A stretch of 64,000 nt of DNA from Cytidiella melzeri (lineage: Eukaryota; Basidiomycota; Agaricomycetes; Polyporales; Irpicaceae). Location of the stretch: contig JABYQR010000222.1 of assembly GCA_022592445.1 (NCBI GenBank), positions 1 through 64,000 of the forward strand, in the 5' to 3' direction. Shown here piece after piece: positions 41,170 through 52,326 of the stretch (position 1 is its first letter; every line of letters starts with the position of its first letter). The translations under genes were made by a program, and so were the position numbers. Below the pieces are notes generated by a model that was given only the letters and a program-made list of their open reading frames with translations, was not told where the DNA came from and made no database searches.

Positions 41170-43403
41170 ATGCAATCCTTTCCTCTTGCAGTGACGTCTG
41201 ACGTTCAACCCGTCTCAGAATCTGGCGATGGTGGCTTGCAAAAGCACTTCGCATCCTCTCGAGAAGACATATATCTCGAGAAGGAATCAGCGTCGTCAGT
41301 GGAAATTGACCCGAATGTGATGCGTTCTGCACAGTGGAAAGTCGACATAGTCGTCGTTCCTCTTGTGGCGATGTATTGTGCGTTGCGTACTCCTCTGACA
41401 CCTGAGAGTTACTAATCGACGCTCGGTTCTAATGCAGATCTACTCTCGTTCATCGTACGCAACTCAGGTTGCACTCTGCCACTTGGTAATACTGACCTAT
41501 CTTACAATCGTCTATTCAGGATCGTTCGTACGTCTTTCAAACTTCTAGCTGACAACTCAAGTCTTACTGATGTTGATTACGCTTCTCCACACGCAGGAAT
41601 ATTGGCAACGCACGAATCGCTGGTTTGCAAACTTCGCTTGAAATGACGAATCACGACTTTTCCACGGCGCTCACCATAACCTAGTGAGTCCTGATCTTTC
41701 CCTTCTGCACTCCTCGGCAGACCGATTGTTATGTTGCTGCCATATGCGTTTTTTTCGATCCACACTCCTCTCCTCACCAGGATGCTAACACCACTCTATT
41801 TTTGTCTTCAGTGTGCCCTACATTCTTATGGAGCTCCCAATGAACCTCCTCATGAAACGGATCGGGGCGAACTACACACTGCCACTTATGGTTACGCTAT
41901 GGGGGGTGGTAACAGCGTGTCAAGGGGCCGTCAAGTCATACAACGGCTTGCTTGCCTGTCGATTTTTCCTCGGTGCATTAGAAGGTAAGCCTTGTCTGCT
42001 CGGCCGGACGTGTATCATGTGTCAACACCTCCGCAGGTGGTCTTTTCCCAGGAATTGTCTTGTATATGTCGTCGTTTTACAAAAGACACGAGCTCCAGGT
42101 GCGATTCGCGATGATGTTCAGCGCAACATCACTCGCGGGTGCATTCTCTGGTTTACTGGCAGCTGGCATAGAAAATATGGATGGGATACGCGGTCTCCCT
42201 GGGTGGGCATGGATATTCATCTTGGTTCGTCGATTCTACTTCTTGTCTTGCAGCTCGCTTACATACCGTCTTGTTAGGAAGGGCTTTTTACCACCCTCTT
42301 TGGGCTCGTGACGTTCCTGGTTGGCATCCCCTCTAGCCCTGCCAACTTTCCGAACAATCGGTTCCTCAAGCTCACTCCCCTCGAGCAGGCGGCCTACTGC
42401 GAGGCTTTGACGCAGGATTGGAGTGGGGATGCGGATGCGGATGGACAAGAGCACGAAGTGTTCTCGTGGAAGGAGGTAAGCAGCGTGTTCACAGACGCAG
42501 CACAGGTGTGGCTTGTTTGTGTGCCGCTTTTCTTCAACGGTGTTACGGTGTGTTAAGCGTCTCATATCTGGTACTTGAACTTACTAAAGCGGCTCGAATA
42601 GCTCTTTGGTTTGGCAAATTTTACGCCGACTATCGTGGGTGCTCTCAAGTTCAATGAGACCCAGACACAGCTCTTGACTGTACGTTTCGCTGACGACAGA
42701 GGCTCCGATAGTTTTTGTTGACTAATGCTCTCAAATTCTATCAGGTCCCACCATACGTTTGCTCGTTCGTTATCAGCATCCTGTGCTCGTATCTTTGTGA
42801 TAAGTACAAACAACGGGGTATCATGGTTGTCGGGGCAAGCTTGGTTGCATCTGTCGGATATGCCATATTCCTTGGTGAGAATCAAGTCGATGTTCAACAG
42901 ACCTCGATTGCCAGCCACATACACTGATTCTGTGCCATAGGCTCGACGAACAAACACGTCGCCTATTTCTCCCTCTTCCTGCAGATCACAGGCGTGTACT
43001 CAGCCGCGCCTTGTCTCTCGGTGTGGAACGCAAACAATGTCCAGCCGCATTACCGACGAGCGACATCCATCGCACTGGCATTCGGAGTCACTAGTTCTGG
43101 TGGTGAGCCATCCATTTCAACTTCTTTTGATGTGCAGATTTCTGACGTCAACCAGGAATTCTATCGACATGGATCTTCGTTGACCCGCCCCGGTTCCACA
43201 TCGCCACGAGCATCAACCTCGCTTCGGCGCTCACCATGGTGGCGGTTAGTGCAATCACAATTTTCTATCTCTCCCATGTAAACAAGCGTAAGAGGGAAGA
43301 GGTAGCGAGGTTGGAAAGGGAGATGCCTAACGGAGAGTGGGATTCGAGAAGGGAAAGGAGAGGGCTCGGCGATAGGCACCCGAGATTTGAGTATACTTTG
43401 TAG
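41170..43403 (+). CDS. MFS permease, Dal5/allantoate permease (ACS) type
   Basis: Eleven exons: 41170-41377, 41438-41454, 41520-41527, 41597-41683, 41812-41984, 42037-42224, 42278-42547, 42602-42679, 42745-42874, 42941-43102, 43156-43403; 1569 nt, 522 aa, all phases consistent. Cytosolic N-terminus, then YLLSFIDRSNIGNARIAGL (the signature after helix 1 of anion:cation symporters), YVPYILMELPMNLLMKR, FFLGALEGGLFPG, a central loop KLTPLEQAAYCEAL, and later LCDKYKQRG and NNVQPHYRRATS. It should be a plasma-membrane proton symporter for an organic anion or nitrogen compound; the substrate cannot be told. Exon 3 is 8 nt (GATCGTTC), encoding DR and part of S of the signature. The tail is basic and charged. 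Confidence 0.94.
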
Positions 43404-44891
43404 GTATATGAATACTGGAAAGTAATGTAAAAGCTTCGAGCCTGAAGATAGTTTGAATTTAGAGCAACAGAATGATAGCGGCTGTCTGACACCTAAAGTT
43501 CAGGCCCATGTACTCATCCTGACTGCCCCATATAAGCAGCCCATTCCAGCTGTCTCAAACACAGTTGAACCTCTCCTAACCCATACCTCTATAACCCCAT
43601 AACTGTTGTTGTAGTATGAATCCTTGACTGCTGTCAGTCCTTGTGCATTGAAAGTCAAAATTTCCTGAAGGTACCTACAAGTATACCTGTGGTGGCAAAA
43701 TCCAGTTACCTGCACCTGTGACATACCTGTACAGGTAGGTACCTGCTACCTGCGGGTCAGATACCTGCAGGTGTTGGTGCAGGTCAACCTACAAGTCACC
43801 ACAGGTATTTGCTACCCATGCTGAGCTTTACAGCAAGTACAATTGCTGAACTTATCAAGGTGTATCTACCACTGTGTCTGTAACACTTGGCAGAGAGATC
43901 AACTGCCAGATGGGATTGTGTCAAAGCGAGAGTGTATCACTGATTATTGGAGATCAGATCTATGGACGATGTAGATTAGATATGTAGATAGATAAGAACA
44001 GATAGTACATAGCATGTGATTCCATCATCATTATGGCCACACATGATGTGATACTTGCACCTTATTGCATTGTGTTCCAGTAGTTTCCATGACTGAATAG
44101 CAGAAGTCCCATGAGGCTTCTGCATGACACATATTTTATATACCAAATGTATTGAGCTTACTAAAGGCTCAGTCAGCACCATTCAGTTAGGTAGGATGCT
44201 CAGTCATTGCTTACATTCTCTATTTAGTAGTATTAGCAAGCAGGACTGTGCATTACCAATCCTTACTCATATGACATTACTGTAGCATTAGTAATCTAGT
44301 TACAGACATGTATATATACTGCTCCTAGAGAGCAGAGAAATAAGAAGACACTTACTCCCAGAGTTAGTTGACCTTCCAAGTCATCCCCTACACTCGTAAC
44401 TTTCAAACAGATTGTGTCATCACATACTTCCATTTCTGAGTAAATCATTGTGCTATATTCACTCAGATAATTCAGCTTTGTTCAAAATAGGTCCTGCAAA
44501 AGTGACATAGGGGCATATGTGCAGCATATCACAGGAAACTTGTGGAGACTTGATATATTTGCTAGAATCACCTTGTTGTGATCCATGGCACCAAAAAGAT
44601 ACTATGACATTACAAATGTGCCTACAGTCACCTACAACGTTTGTTGCAGTCAGAAATTGTAGTAACCTCAGAGATGACAATAGCAGCTTGCACTAGTTTG
44701 ACTACCATAGCTTAGTATCACAAGCTTTCCTGGATTGATACCAATTGTCCTGGAGCAATTGTGCATGCATGGTCAGAAAAACTTGGAGAACCACAGAGGG
44801 GCACAAGGGCTATTTAGCTGATGATGCAGAGCAAGTGAGATAGTACAACTGAACTGCAGGATCCTACAGAGTACAATTGTGATCTGTAGTG
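43404..44891. other. AT-rich repeat-island DNA without genes
   Basis: Beginning of the transposon-rich segment. Besides the ACCTG/CAGGT cluster noted separately I see no coding potential; base composition drops relative to the gene-rich part. Confidence 0.45.
43670..43815. repeat. dense ACCTG/CAGGT direct and inverted short repeats
   Basis: About a dozen copies of ACCTG or its complement in 150 bp, including the palindromes ACCTGCAGGT and ACCTGTACAGGT. The arrangement looks like the subterminal repeats of a DNA transposon; no partner end was found in the window. Confidence 0.55.
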
Positions 44892-45404
44892 CTACATGAT
44901 AGAGTGCTTTTGTAAATCAGCTGCAGTTCTTAATTCCTCTCCCTCTCTAAGAACTGGCAGCTGCAATTCTCCTATTTTCCTCTGGGGCGCTAAGCTGTGT
45001 CCCTTGTGCACAACTGGTAACTTTGGCAGGGGATCCAGCATGCCTGCTTGCCTCAACAACTGGATGTGCTTCCATATAATGTATTCATTGCGATCAGAAG
45101 GCTTTGTACGCCTGTCCAATAGTTTCCTGTATAGAGCGCGTGTGTTTTGGTCCTTTTTCAACTCCACATAAATCCCTGCCTCTTCCTGTGTCAAAGGTTC
45201 AAAAAATTCCGGTGTACCAGAGACATATGCACTGGAACCTTTGTCTGTGCCTGCACTTCGTTTCTCTGAATAACCAGGGCTGTTGGAGAGACATGAATCA
45301 CAGGACTCTCCTCTTCCAACATACGGCGCAGCAGACACAGTCACAACATTTGATGTGCCAGTGATTATAGTGGCAAGCAATAGAAGAGTGGTTGAAAGCC
45401 GCAT
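44892..45404 (-). CDS. single-exon secreted protein, function unknown
   Basis: 170 aa, uninterrupted. Strong signal peptide MRLSTTLLLLATIITGTSNV with likely cleavage after TVSAA. The mature part has a CDSC pair, a charged helical middle (LTQEEAGIYVELKKDQNTRA, RRTKPSDRNEYIIWKHIQLL) and an acidic/Leu-rich end. No family recognised. It lies alone in AT-rich, transposon-dense DNA. A dibasic KR near residue 48 could be a protease site. It may be a lineage-specific effector-like protein or an ORF carried by a repeat; the intact frame and signal peptide favour a real gene. Confidence 0.55.
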   Translation of the reverse strand: MRLSTTLLLLATIITGTSNVVTVSAAPYVGRGESCDSCLSNSPGYSEKRSAGTDKGSSAYVSGTPEFFEPLTQEEAGIYVELKKDQNTRALYRKLLDRRTKPSDRNEYIIWKHIQLLRQAGMLDPLPKLPVVHKGHSLAPQRKIGELQLPVLREGEELRTAADLQKHSIM

Positions 45405-46040
45405 GATGGTATAGAATGTTGGAGAATGATTTGTAATGGGTGTGGAAAGGGTGTGAAAAAAATGTGGAAAGCAGTTTTTGACAGGGTTTGGACTCTTTGG
45501 AGAGGTTTTGAACTTTCAAAAGACAGCTGTGAGAACTATTTCAATATCACAACCCAGAGTGCAGCATAAACAGCAATGTTCTTACCAACCAGTGCTGAAA
45601 AAACAGAAGAATCTGGAGTTTTGCTGAGGTATGAGGATGCTAGTCAGAGTCTTTATATATCTTGTGGCTCATGTGCAGTGCTGAGCTAAACATGTAAGTT
45701 CTTCAATTGTCTCAGATGGCAGCACCCAAGCTGTTTCATCCTCATCACAATAGAAAGTATTTATTGGTTACCATGCAATAGCACAGCTCCCCAGAACAGT
45801 TTGTAGCAACCAGCCTTGAGTGTGCATTTCAATTTACTCATGAACTTCTGGCTGTATTCTGAAATCATTTTGATTTCACAAGTAATACATACTATTCATA
45901 AAGCTAAAACCACTGGTACAATGGCAAATGCTTTTATACCTGGTGTCCACTGCTGATGCAGCAAAAAAATGCTGATGCAGCAAGAAAATGATGTGCCCCC
46001 TAAATATATGAGTTGAATTGTTTTAGAATCAGCTTCCAGA
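45405..46040. other. AT-rich spacer, upstream of the secreted-protein ORF
   Basis: Includes a short tandem duplication TGCTGATGCAGCAA around 45950-45985. No gene supported. Confidence 0.4.
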
Positions 46041-46215
46041 GCAAGTTACATGTGTCCTGTTGATGTTTGAACTGCTTCATCCTCATTGAAACTGCCACAG
46101 GCTGTGTTTTGATGGTAACTATTGCTCAGAATGCAACTAACTGCAATTCCTGAAGAATGAAATTATTGTTGCATGGAGAATGAGGAAGAATTGTTCCAGT
46201 TACAATTCCTGAATA
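46041..46215 (-). repeat. truncated fragment of the palindromic repeat family
   Basis: GCAAGTTACATGTGTCCTG and the following 90 bp (including GAAACTGCCACAGGCTGTG) match the inner part of the right arm of the 46657-50293 palindrome (49120-49200) with scattered substitutions. It is followed by two diverged copies of the palindrome terminus AATTCCTGAAGAATGAA. It shows that the family has older, diverged copies next to the young palindrome. Confidence 0.7.
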
Positions 46216-46479
46216 GTGTGTGGAAAAAATACCGTTATAATGCACTATAATCTTAGAATATCACTAAATACCCATTAATTACTCTCTTGTGCAGAAAATC
46301 TCAGAATATGAGTACCATTCAACACAACTCATTACATTACATTACAATACAACACTACACCTGTATGTAATGGTATTCTGAGATATTATACATGTGAAAC
46401 GTTTTGGGCACCAACACCTGCATGCAACTGAAACCTGAGGCTATGTGTGTTTCATCCTTGTTTCCTCCACTTGTACAGC

Positions 46480-46656
46480 CTCTTTACTACATTTTGCACT
46501 GTTCATGCATCCATACATGTTTTGCAATGTTGCATAGCTACCTTAATCATGTGTACTGCATTTGTTTTGCGCTGCTCATATACTCATACAAGTTTGATAA
46601 TGTTCCAGCTATGTTTGTTTGATCTTTATCTCTCCACTTATACAGACTGTTCCCTA
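46480..46656. repeat. minisatellite, left flank of palindrome
   Basis: Imperfect tandem repeats built on TTTTGCACTGCTCATGCA..CATACAAGTTT..GTAGCTACCTTAATCAT. The same array resumes in the same orientation right after the palindrome at 50294, so the palindrome was inserted into it. Confidence 0.7.
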
Positions 46657-48333
46657 TTACAATTCCTGAAGAATGAAGAAGAATTGTTCCAGTGTGCTCC
46701 AGCACATTGATGTCTTTTCAGATGTGACCTTTTTGTCCCCCAAAGTGTGGGAATTTGATGGCAGAATACAGAAAGTAACAGTGTCAATAACAAAACAATG
46801 AATACAGCTGATGGCATCACACTGGCCTTGTTATCAGCCCTTTATAACTTTGTATCAGATCACTTTTGCAATCAAAATGCACCTTTTGATTTTTACAGAC
46901 TGAAAATGGGTACAAATCTGTACATATAATACACCATTGGATAGCCCTATCTTGTGACAACATCCTGGTACAAACATCCTGTCAATTGGAGTGGAATTGA
47001 GGAAGTTATGGCCAGTCTACTAAAAAAAGTCATCCAGACTCAGATTCAAACTCCACACCTGCTGGCAAATGATGTCAAATCCTGGTCAGGTGCATGTGCA
47101 GCAATCTACACACATTGCTTGCTCTCTGAACAAGAAATACAATTAGAAGACATGCCACACATAGTATTGGCTCTGAGCAAGAGTTACCAGTACTTTAGAT
47201 GCTAACTACAAAGTGTCAATCCCTACATTCTTGGACAATGTAAATTTGTGGCTGCATTAGTAGTGAGTACTGTACCTGATTGGTTCACAAAGTTTCACAA
47301 CTGTGAGTTGCTCTTGCTCTCTAAGCAGGAATTACAATCAGAACACAGCCTGTGGCAGTTCCAATGGGGGTGAGGCAGTTCAGACATCAACAGTACATGG
47401 TTGCATCAGCAGCAAGCACTGCATTGAATTGTTGCACAAAGTTTCACAAGCATCAGTTGCTCTCTAAGGAGGAGGTAAAATCAGAACATAGCCTGTGGCA
47501 GCTCTGATGGGGGTGAGGCAATGCAGACATTAGCTGGACATGGTTTCATCAGCAGCCAGCACTGCATTCAATTGGTCCCCAAAATTTCACAACCATTAGT
47601 TGCCTTCTAAGGAGGAGTTACAATCAGAGCACAGCCTGTGGCAGTTCTAGTGGGGCTGAGGCAGTTCAGACATCAGGATGTGGTTGCATCACCATAGAGC
47701 ACTGCCTTTGATTCTTTCACACGGTTTCACAACCACTAGTGGCTCTATAAGCAAGAGTTACAATCAAAACACAGCCTGTGGCAGTTTCAATGGAGATGAG
47801 GCAGTTCATACATCCACAGGACACATGTAACTTGCTGTGGGAGTTGATCTAATGAGACACCCTCAAGCCCTTTATTTCGTATGCAAGCAATTTTCTGTCA
47901 TCAGCAATGAACACTGCACTAGATTTATGATAAGATATATGAAGCCCCTTGCTACCATTGGTAACTCCCATCATCAATGTATGGCTCATTTTCCTGTAAC
48001 CAGACTTATCATTTGTAGTAGAGTCACTTTATCCCAGATCAAGTTGCCTATAAACGGTGTCACCAATAGAAAATGCCCGTAATACAGTTGATATTCATGA
48101 CCAGATGGCTTGGCAAGGTCCTTACCAGGAACAGAGTTGTTTACTCAGGTTCTTTTTGGTAACAAAGTCACAGGTGCAATTAACTATTTCATGCTATATG
48201 ATTTATTCAATTATCAATAACATAATCACTTGCAACCCTGCTCCTGCAGTTTACCAGATTGTATCTAGAAAATCTAACATAGTTCAACACCATCAAGAAG
48301 AAGACGCACGTCAAACAATCTTTATCTCCATGC
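46657..48333 (+). repeat. palindrome left arm
   Basis: Begins TTACAATTCCTGAAG, ends ..TTATCTCCATGC. Contains open frames at 46954-47205 and 47837-48082 that are mirrored in the right arm; neither has a recognised domain and I do not call them genes. Tandem repeats occupy its middle. Confidence 0.85.
47230..47830 (+). repeat. tandem ~125-bp repeat inside the palindrome arm
   Basis: About five diverged units, each with GTTTCACAA..TAAGNAGGAGTTACAATCAGA and CACAGCCTGTGGCAGTT..GAGGCAGTTCAGACAT. Mirrored at about 49120-49720 in the other arm. Confidence 0.75.
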
Positions 48334-48616
48334 TTTACTCCACCAACTTGTACATGTTTTAATTCTGTATTTACACCCATTGTTGCACTTCAAACAATAC
48401 AGCACGGTCCCTCTTCTTTCATGAATAATTGTGTGCTCCAGTGGAAACAAATCACCAACTTACTATACATTACTCATTGAAGAAGCCATTCCTACCATTA
48501 TTACTTGTTTAGGCTACTACCAGCACCAAGTTTACCTACAAATCTGGCTCTAAAAGTAGTATTTCATTCAATCTTCAGGAATTGTACTTGCCGCTTGCCG
48601 GCCTTGCTAACGCTAG

Positions 48617-50293
48617 GCATGGAGATAAAGATTGTTTGACGTGCGTCTTCTTCTTGATGGTGTTGAACTATGTTAGATTTTCTAGATACAATCTGGTAAA
48701 CTGCAGGAGCAGGGTTGCAAGTGATTATGTTATTGATAATTGAATAAATCATATAGCATGAAATAGTTAATTGCACCTGTGACTTTGTTACCAAAAAGAA
48801 CCTGAGTAAACAACTCTGTTCCTGGTAAGGACCTTGCCAAGCCATCTGGTCATGAATATCAACTGTATTACGGGCATTTTCTATTGGTGACACCGTTTAT
48901 AGGCAACTTGATCTGGGATAAAGTGACTCTACTACAAATGATAAGTCTGGTTACAGGAAAATGAGCCATACATTGATGATGGGAGTTACCAATGGTAGCA
49001 AGGGGCTTCATATATCTTATCATAAATCTAGTGCAGTGTTCATTGCTGATGACAGAAAATTGCTTGCATACGAAATAAAGGGCTTGAGGGTGTCTCATTA
49101 GATCAACTCCCACAGCAAGTTACATGTGTCCTGTGGATGTATGAACTGCCTCATCTCCATTGAAACTGCCACAGGCTGTGTTTTGATTGTAACTCTTGCT
49201 TATAGAGCCACTAGTGGTTGTGAAACCGTGTGAAAGAATCAAAGGCAGTGCTCTATGGTGATGCAACCACATCCTGATGTCTGAACTGCCTCAGCCCCAC
49301 TAGAACTGCCACAGGCTGTGCTCTGATTGTAACTCCTCCTTAGAAGGCAACTAATGGTTGTGAAATTTTGGGGACCAATTGAATGCAGTGCTGGCTGCTG
49401 ATGAAACCATGTCCAGCTAATGTCTGCATTGCCTCACCCCCATCAGAGCTGCCACAGGCTATGTTCTGATTTTACCTCCTCCTTAGAGAGCAACTGATGC
49501 TTGTGAAACTTTGTGCAACAATTCAATGCAGTGCTTGCTGCTGATGCAACCATGTACTGTTGATGTCTGAACTGCCTCACCCCCATTGGAACTGCCACAG
49601 GCTGTGTTCTGATTGTAATTCCTGCTTAGAGAGCAAGAGCAACTCACAGTTGTGAAACTTTGTGAACCAATCAGGTACAGTACTCACTACTAATGCAGCC
49701 ACAAATTTACATTGTCCAAGAATGTAGGGATTGACACTTTGTAGTTAGCATCTAAAGTACTGGTAACTCTTGCTCAGAGCCAATACTATGTGTGGCATGT
49801 CTTCTAATTGTATTTCTTGTTCAGAGAGCAAGCAATGTGTGTAGATTGCTGCACATGCACCTGACCAGGATTTGACATCATTTGCCAGCAGGTGTGGAGT
49901 TTGAATCTGAGTCTGGATGACTTTTTTTAGTAGACTGGCCATAACTTCCTCAATTCCACTCCAATTGACAGGATGTTTGTACCAGGATGTTGTCACAAGA
50001 TAGGGCTATCCAATGGTGTATTATATGTACAGATTTGTACCCATTTTCAGTCTGTAAAAATCAAAAGGTGCATTTTGATTGCAAAAGTGATCTGATACAA
50101 AGTTATAAAGGGCTGATAACAAGGCCAGTGTGATGCCATCAGCTGTATTCATTGTTTTGTTATTGACACTGTTACTTTCTGTATTCTGCCATCAAATTCC
50201 CACACTTTGGGGGACAAAAAGGTCACATCTGAAAAGACATCAATGTGCTGGAGCACACTGGAACAATTCTTCTTCATTCTTCAGGAATTGTAA
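48617..50293 (-). repeat. palindrome right arm
   Basis: Exact reverse-complement counterpart of the left arm as far as I could follow. Identity stops at 48616/48334 on the inner side and at 50294/46656 on the outer side. Confidence 0.85.
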
Positions 50294-50565
50294 CACTGCT
50301 CATGCATCCATATACAAGTTTTCACGTTGTGTAGCTACCTTAATCATTTGTGCTGTCTCTGTTTTGCACTGCTCATGCATTCATACACAATTCATAGTGT
50401 TGCAGCTATGTTTGCTTGATCTTTGTTCTCTTCCCTTGTACAGCCTGCTTTCATTATTTTGCGCTGCTCATGCACCCATACATAGTTTTTAGTGTTGTGT
50501 ACTTACCTTAATCATTTGCACTGCCCCTTTTTGCACTGCTTATGTACTCATACAAGTTTCATAAT
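50294..50565. repeat. minisatellite, right flank of palindrome
   Basis: Two to three more units of the same GCACTGCTCATGCA / CATACA / GTAGCTACCTTAATCAT array, ending where a Ty3 LTR begins. Confidence 0.7.
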
Positions 50566-51170
50566 TGTAACAGTAAGGTTACTACTCACCAGATAAGTTG
50601 TTAGACTTGAGAGGATAGTGTGAGAGGTGTGCTAAGCAAAGTACAGGAGAGTACTGAGTAGTCCTTTATCAACAGAGTGGATAAGACTGAGGTAATATGC
50701 CCTCACGATACACATGAAGGGGAGGACCCCAGGTACTACCCTAAGACCCCTGATACCTACATGAGTAAGCGAAGTAATCTACCTTACTAAGCATTCCCTA
50801 TGTCCTAGTGGTGCCACTTCAATAATCAACCAATAGCAATTGTCCCCATGACCTGACCCCATGACCTAGTCCCAAAGCTAGACTTGTTCTAGCTTGTTCT
50901 AAGACAAGGCTAGACTTTTCCAGAAGGTTCTAAGAACTATGACATCATCTAATGAAATGTTCTATACTATGACATCATAGTTCCAGCATGTTCTACAAGG
51001 TTCCAGAGAGTGATACACAGATAAGGAAAGGAGCACATCAGCGCATCAGAGACAGAGGGCACATCAGCGCATCAATTAGACAGATAAGCGCTGGATAAGG
51101 ACCTAAATATTCCCAATAATACCGTTGCCTAGTAAGGCAAGTCTTGTAGAAACATTGAAAATTTGTGACA
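50566..51170 (-). repeat. Ty3/gypsy element A, 3' LTR
   Basis: 605 bp. On the minus strand it begins TGTCACAAATTTTC and ends TTACTGTTACA, directly preceded by the polypurine tract AAGAAGGGGGGTAA (51171-51184). A second, longer copy in the opposite orientation lies at 52327-53020. Confidence 0.85.
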
Positions 51171-51184
51171 TTACCCCCCTTCTT
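51171..51184 (-). other. polypurine tract of element A
   Basis: Minus strand AAGAAGGGGGGTAA abutting the LTR, fixing both the LTR edge and the element orientation. Confidence 0.85.
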
Positions 51185-51340
51185 GCTTTGAACTCTGTGC
51201 AAAGAGTTTTGAACGAACACCTTGGTCATTGAGTCCACTTTTTCACCATTGTCAAGAGGGTTCTTCAGCAGTTCTGAGTAACTCTAGCAGCTTCTACCAA
51301 TGCCCCTGACAGGGTTCACACCTCATTGGCTGATGGTAGT

Positions 51341-52326
51341 CTAGTCCGTACCCTCCTCGGTTGCGTCATGGGATTGTGGATGATCCTTGGTGTGTTGTTT
51401 GTAACTTATATATACACAGTAGATTGTAGCTGAGCAGATAGCTCGGGGATGATCGTTGTAGAATATCTTGATTGCTTCTTGAGCATGCGTGATGTTTTCC
51501 ACAGGTTCCCACGTGTCATCATTTGGTTCATAGCCTTTCCAGTGTATGTAATACTGAAGCTTTTTCACACGACCTGTATGTCTTGACTTGAGAATGTTCT
51601 TGACTTTGTATTCTTCTTCTCCGTCAATAATATCTGGTGGAGGCATCTCCAGCTTTTGGCCTTCGAATTCAGGTTTGTTATACAGTACCAACTTGCTTGC
51701 ATGGAATACAGGGTGTATCCTTGGTGAACATTCGGGCCATTCCAGTCTGAATGTGACCGGCGAGAGCTTTTCAGCAATCTTGAATGGGCCATAGTACTTG
51801 GCTGATAGCTTATGTCCAGAATTTTGATAGTCTCTCAGAACCAGCATGACCTGATTGCCTTTGTTGAAGGGGACCTTCTGGACGTGCTTGTCATAGTACC
51901 ACTTCATGCGTTCAGCCGCAAGTTGTAACGCCGCTTTAGCATGCTCTTGAGCTTGCAAGCGGTTCCACATGATGTCATTCATGTCAGACCTTTTCAGGTC
52001 CTTAGTAAGCATTGGACCAGCTCTAGGGTGTCTGCCGTATTTGAGGTAAAAAGGCGAGTGCTTAGTTCCCTCGTGCGCTGCATTGTTGTATGCAAACTCA
52101 GCCGAGCTGAGCAATCTAGCCCAGTCATCATGTAGTTGATCAACGTAACAACGCAGGTACTGTTTGAGCGTTTGATTAACTCGTTCAGTTTGACCATCAG
52201 TCTGCGGATGATATGCGGTGGTCATCGTAGATTTTATCCCTAGCATTTTACACCATTCCTGGAATAAATCTGCTGCAAATTGTGGACCTTGGTCGGAAAT
52301 AATTTGCAAAGGTAACCCATGGATAG
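51341..52326 (-). pseudogene. element A integrase C-terminal half plus chromodomain
   Basis: Open minus-strand frame (ORF 51341-52372, whose first residues come from antisense LTR sequence). It contains integrase core residues ISDQGPQFAADLFQEW and TTAYHPQTDGQTERVNQTL, the GPY/F-like KYYGPFKIAEKLSPVTFRLE, and a C-terminal chromodomain (YKVKNILKSR..YYIHWKGYEPNDDTWEPVEN), which targets integration to marked chromatin in chromoviruses. The core is cut at its N-side by an LTR insertion, so no intact integrase can be made. Confidence 0.88.

Larger units (their letters stand above)
46657..50293. mobile_element. 3.6-kb palindromic (foldback-like) repeat element
   Basis: Two inverted arms, 46657-48333 and 48617-50293 (1677 bp each), around a 283-bp centre. 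Every landmark obeys x + y = 96950, and the translated frames at mirrored positions are identical over their whole length, so the arms are identical as far as checked by eye. Outer ends are TTACAATTCCTGAAG and its complement. No convincing target duplication is seen at the edges. It could be a foldback transposon, a hairpin-mediated inverted duplication, or an assembly artefact; a diverged single arm at 55282-55746 with the same terminus argues that the unit has a real mobile end. Confidence 0.8.

Noticed and set aside
46638..50492. Open frames inside the palindrome (for example 46954-47205 and 48057-48362) as protein genes
   Set aside because: They are short, lack domains and occur as mirrored pairs only because the DNA is palindromic. 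Tandem-repeat content explains several of them.
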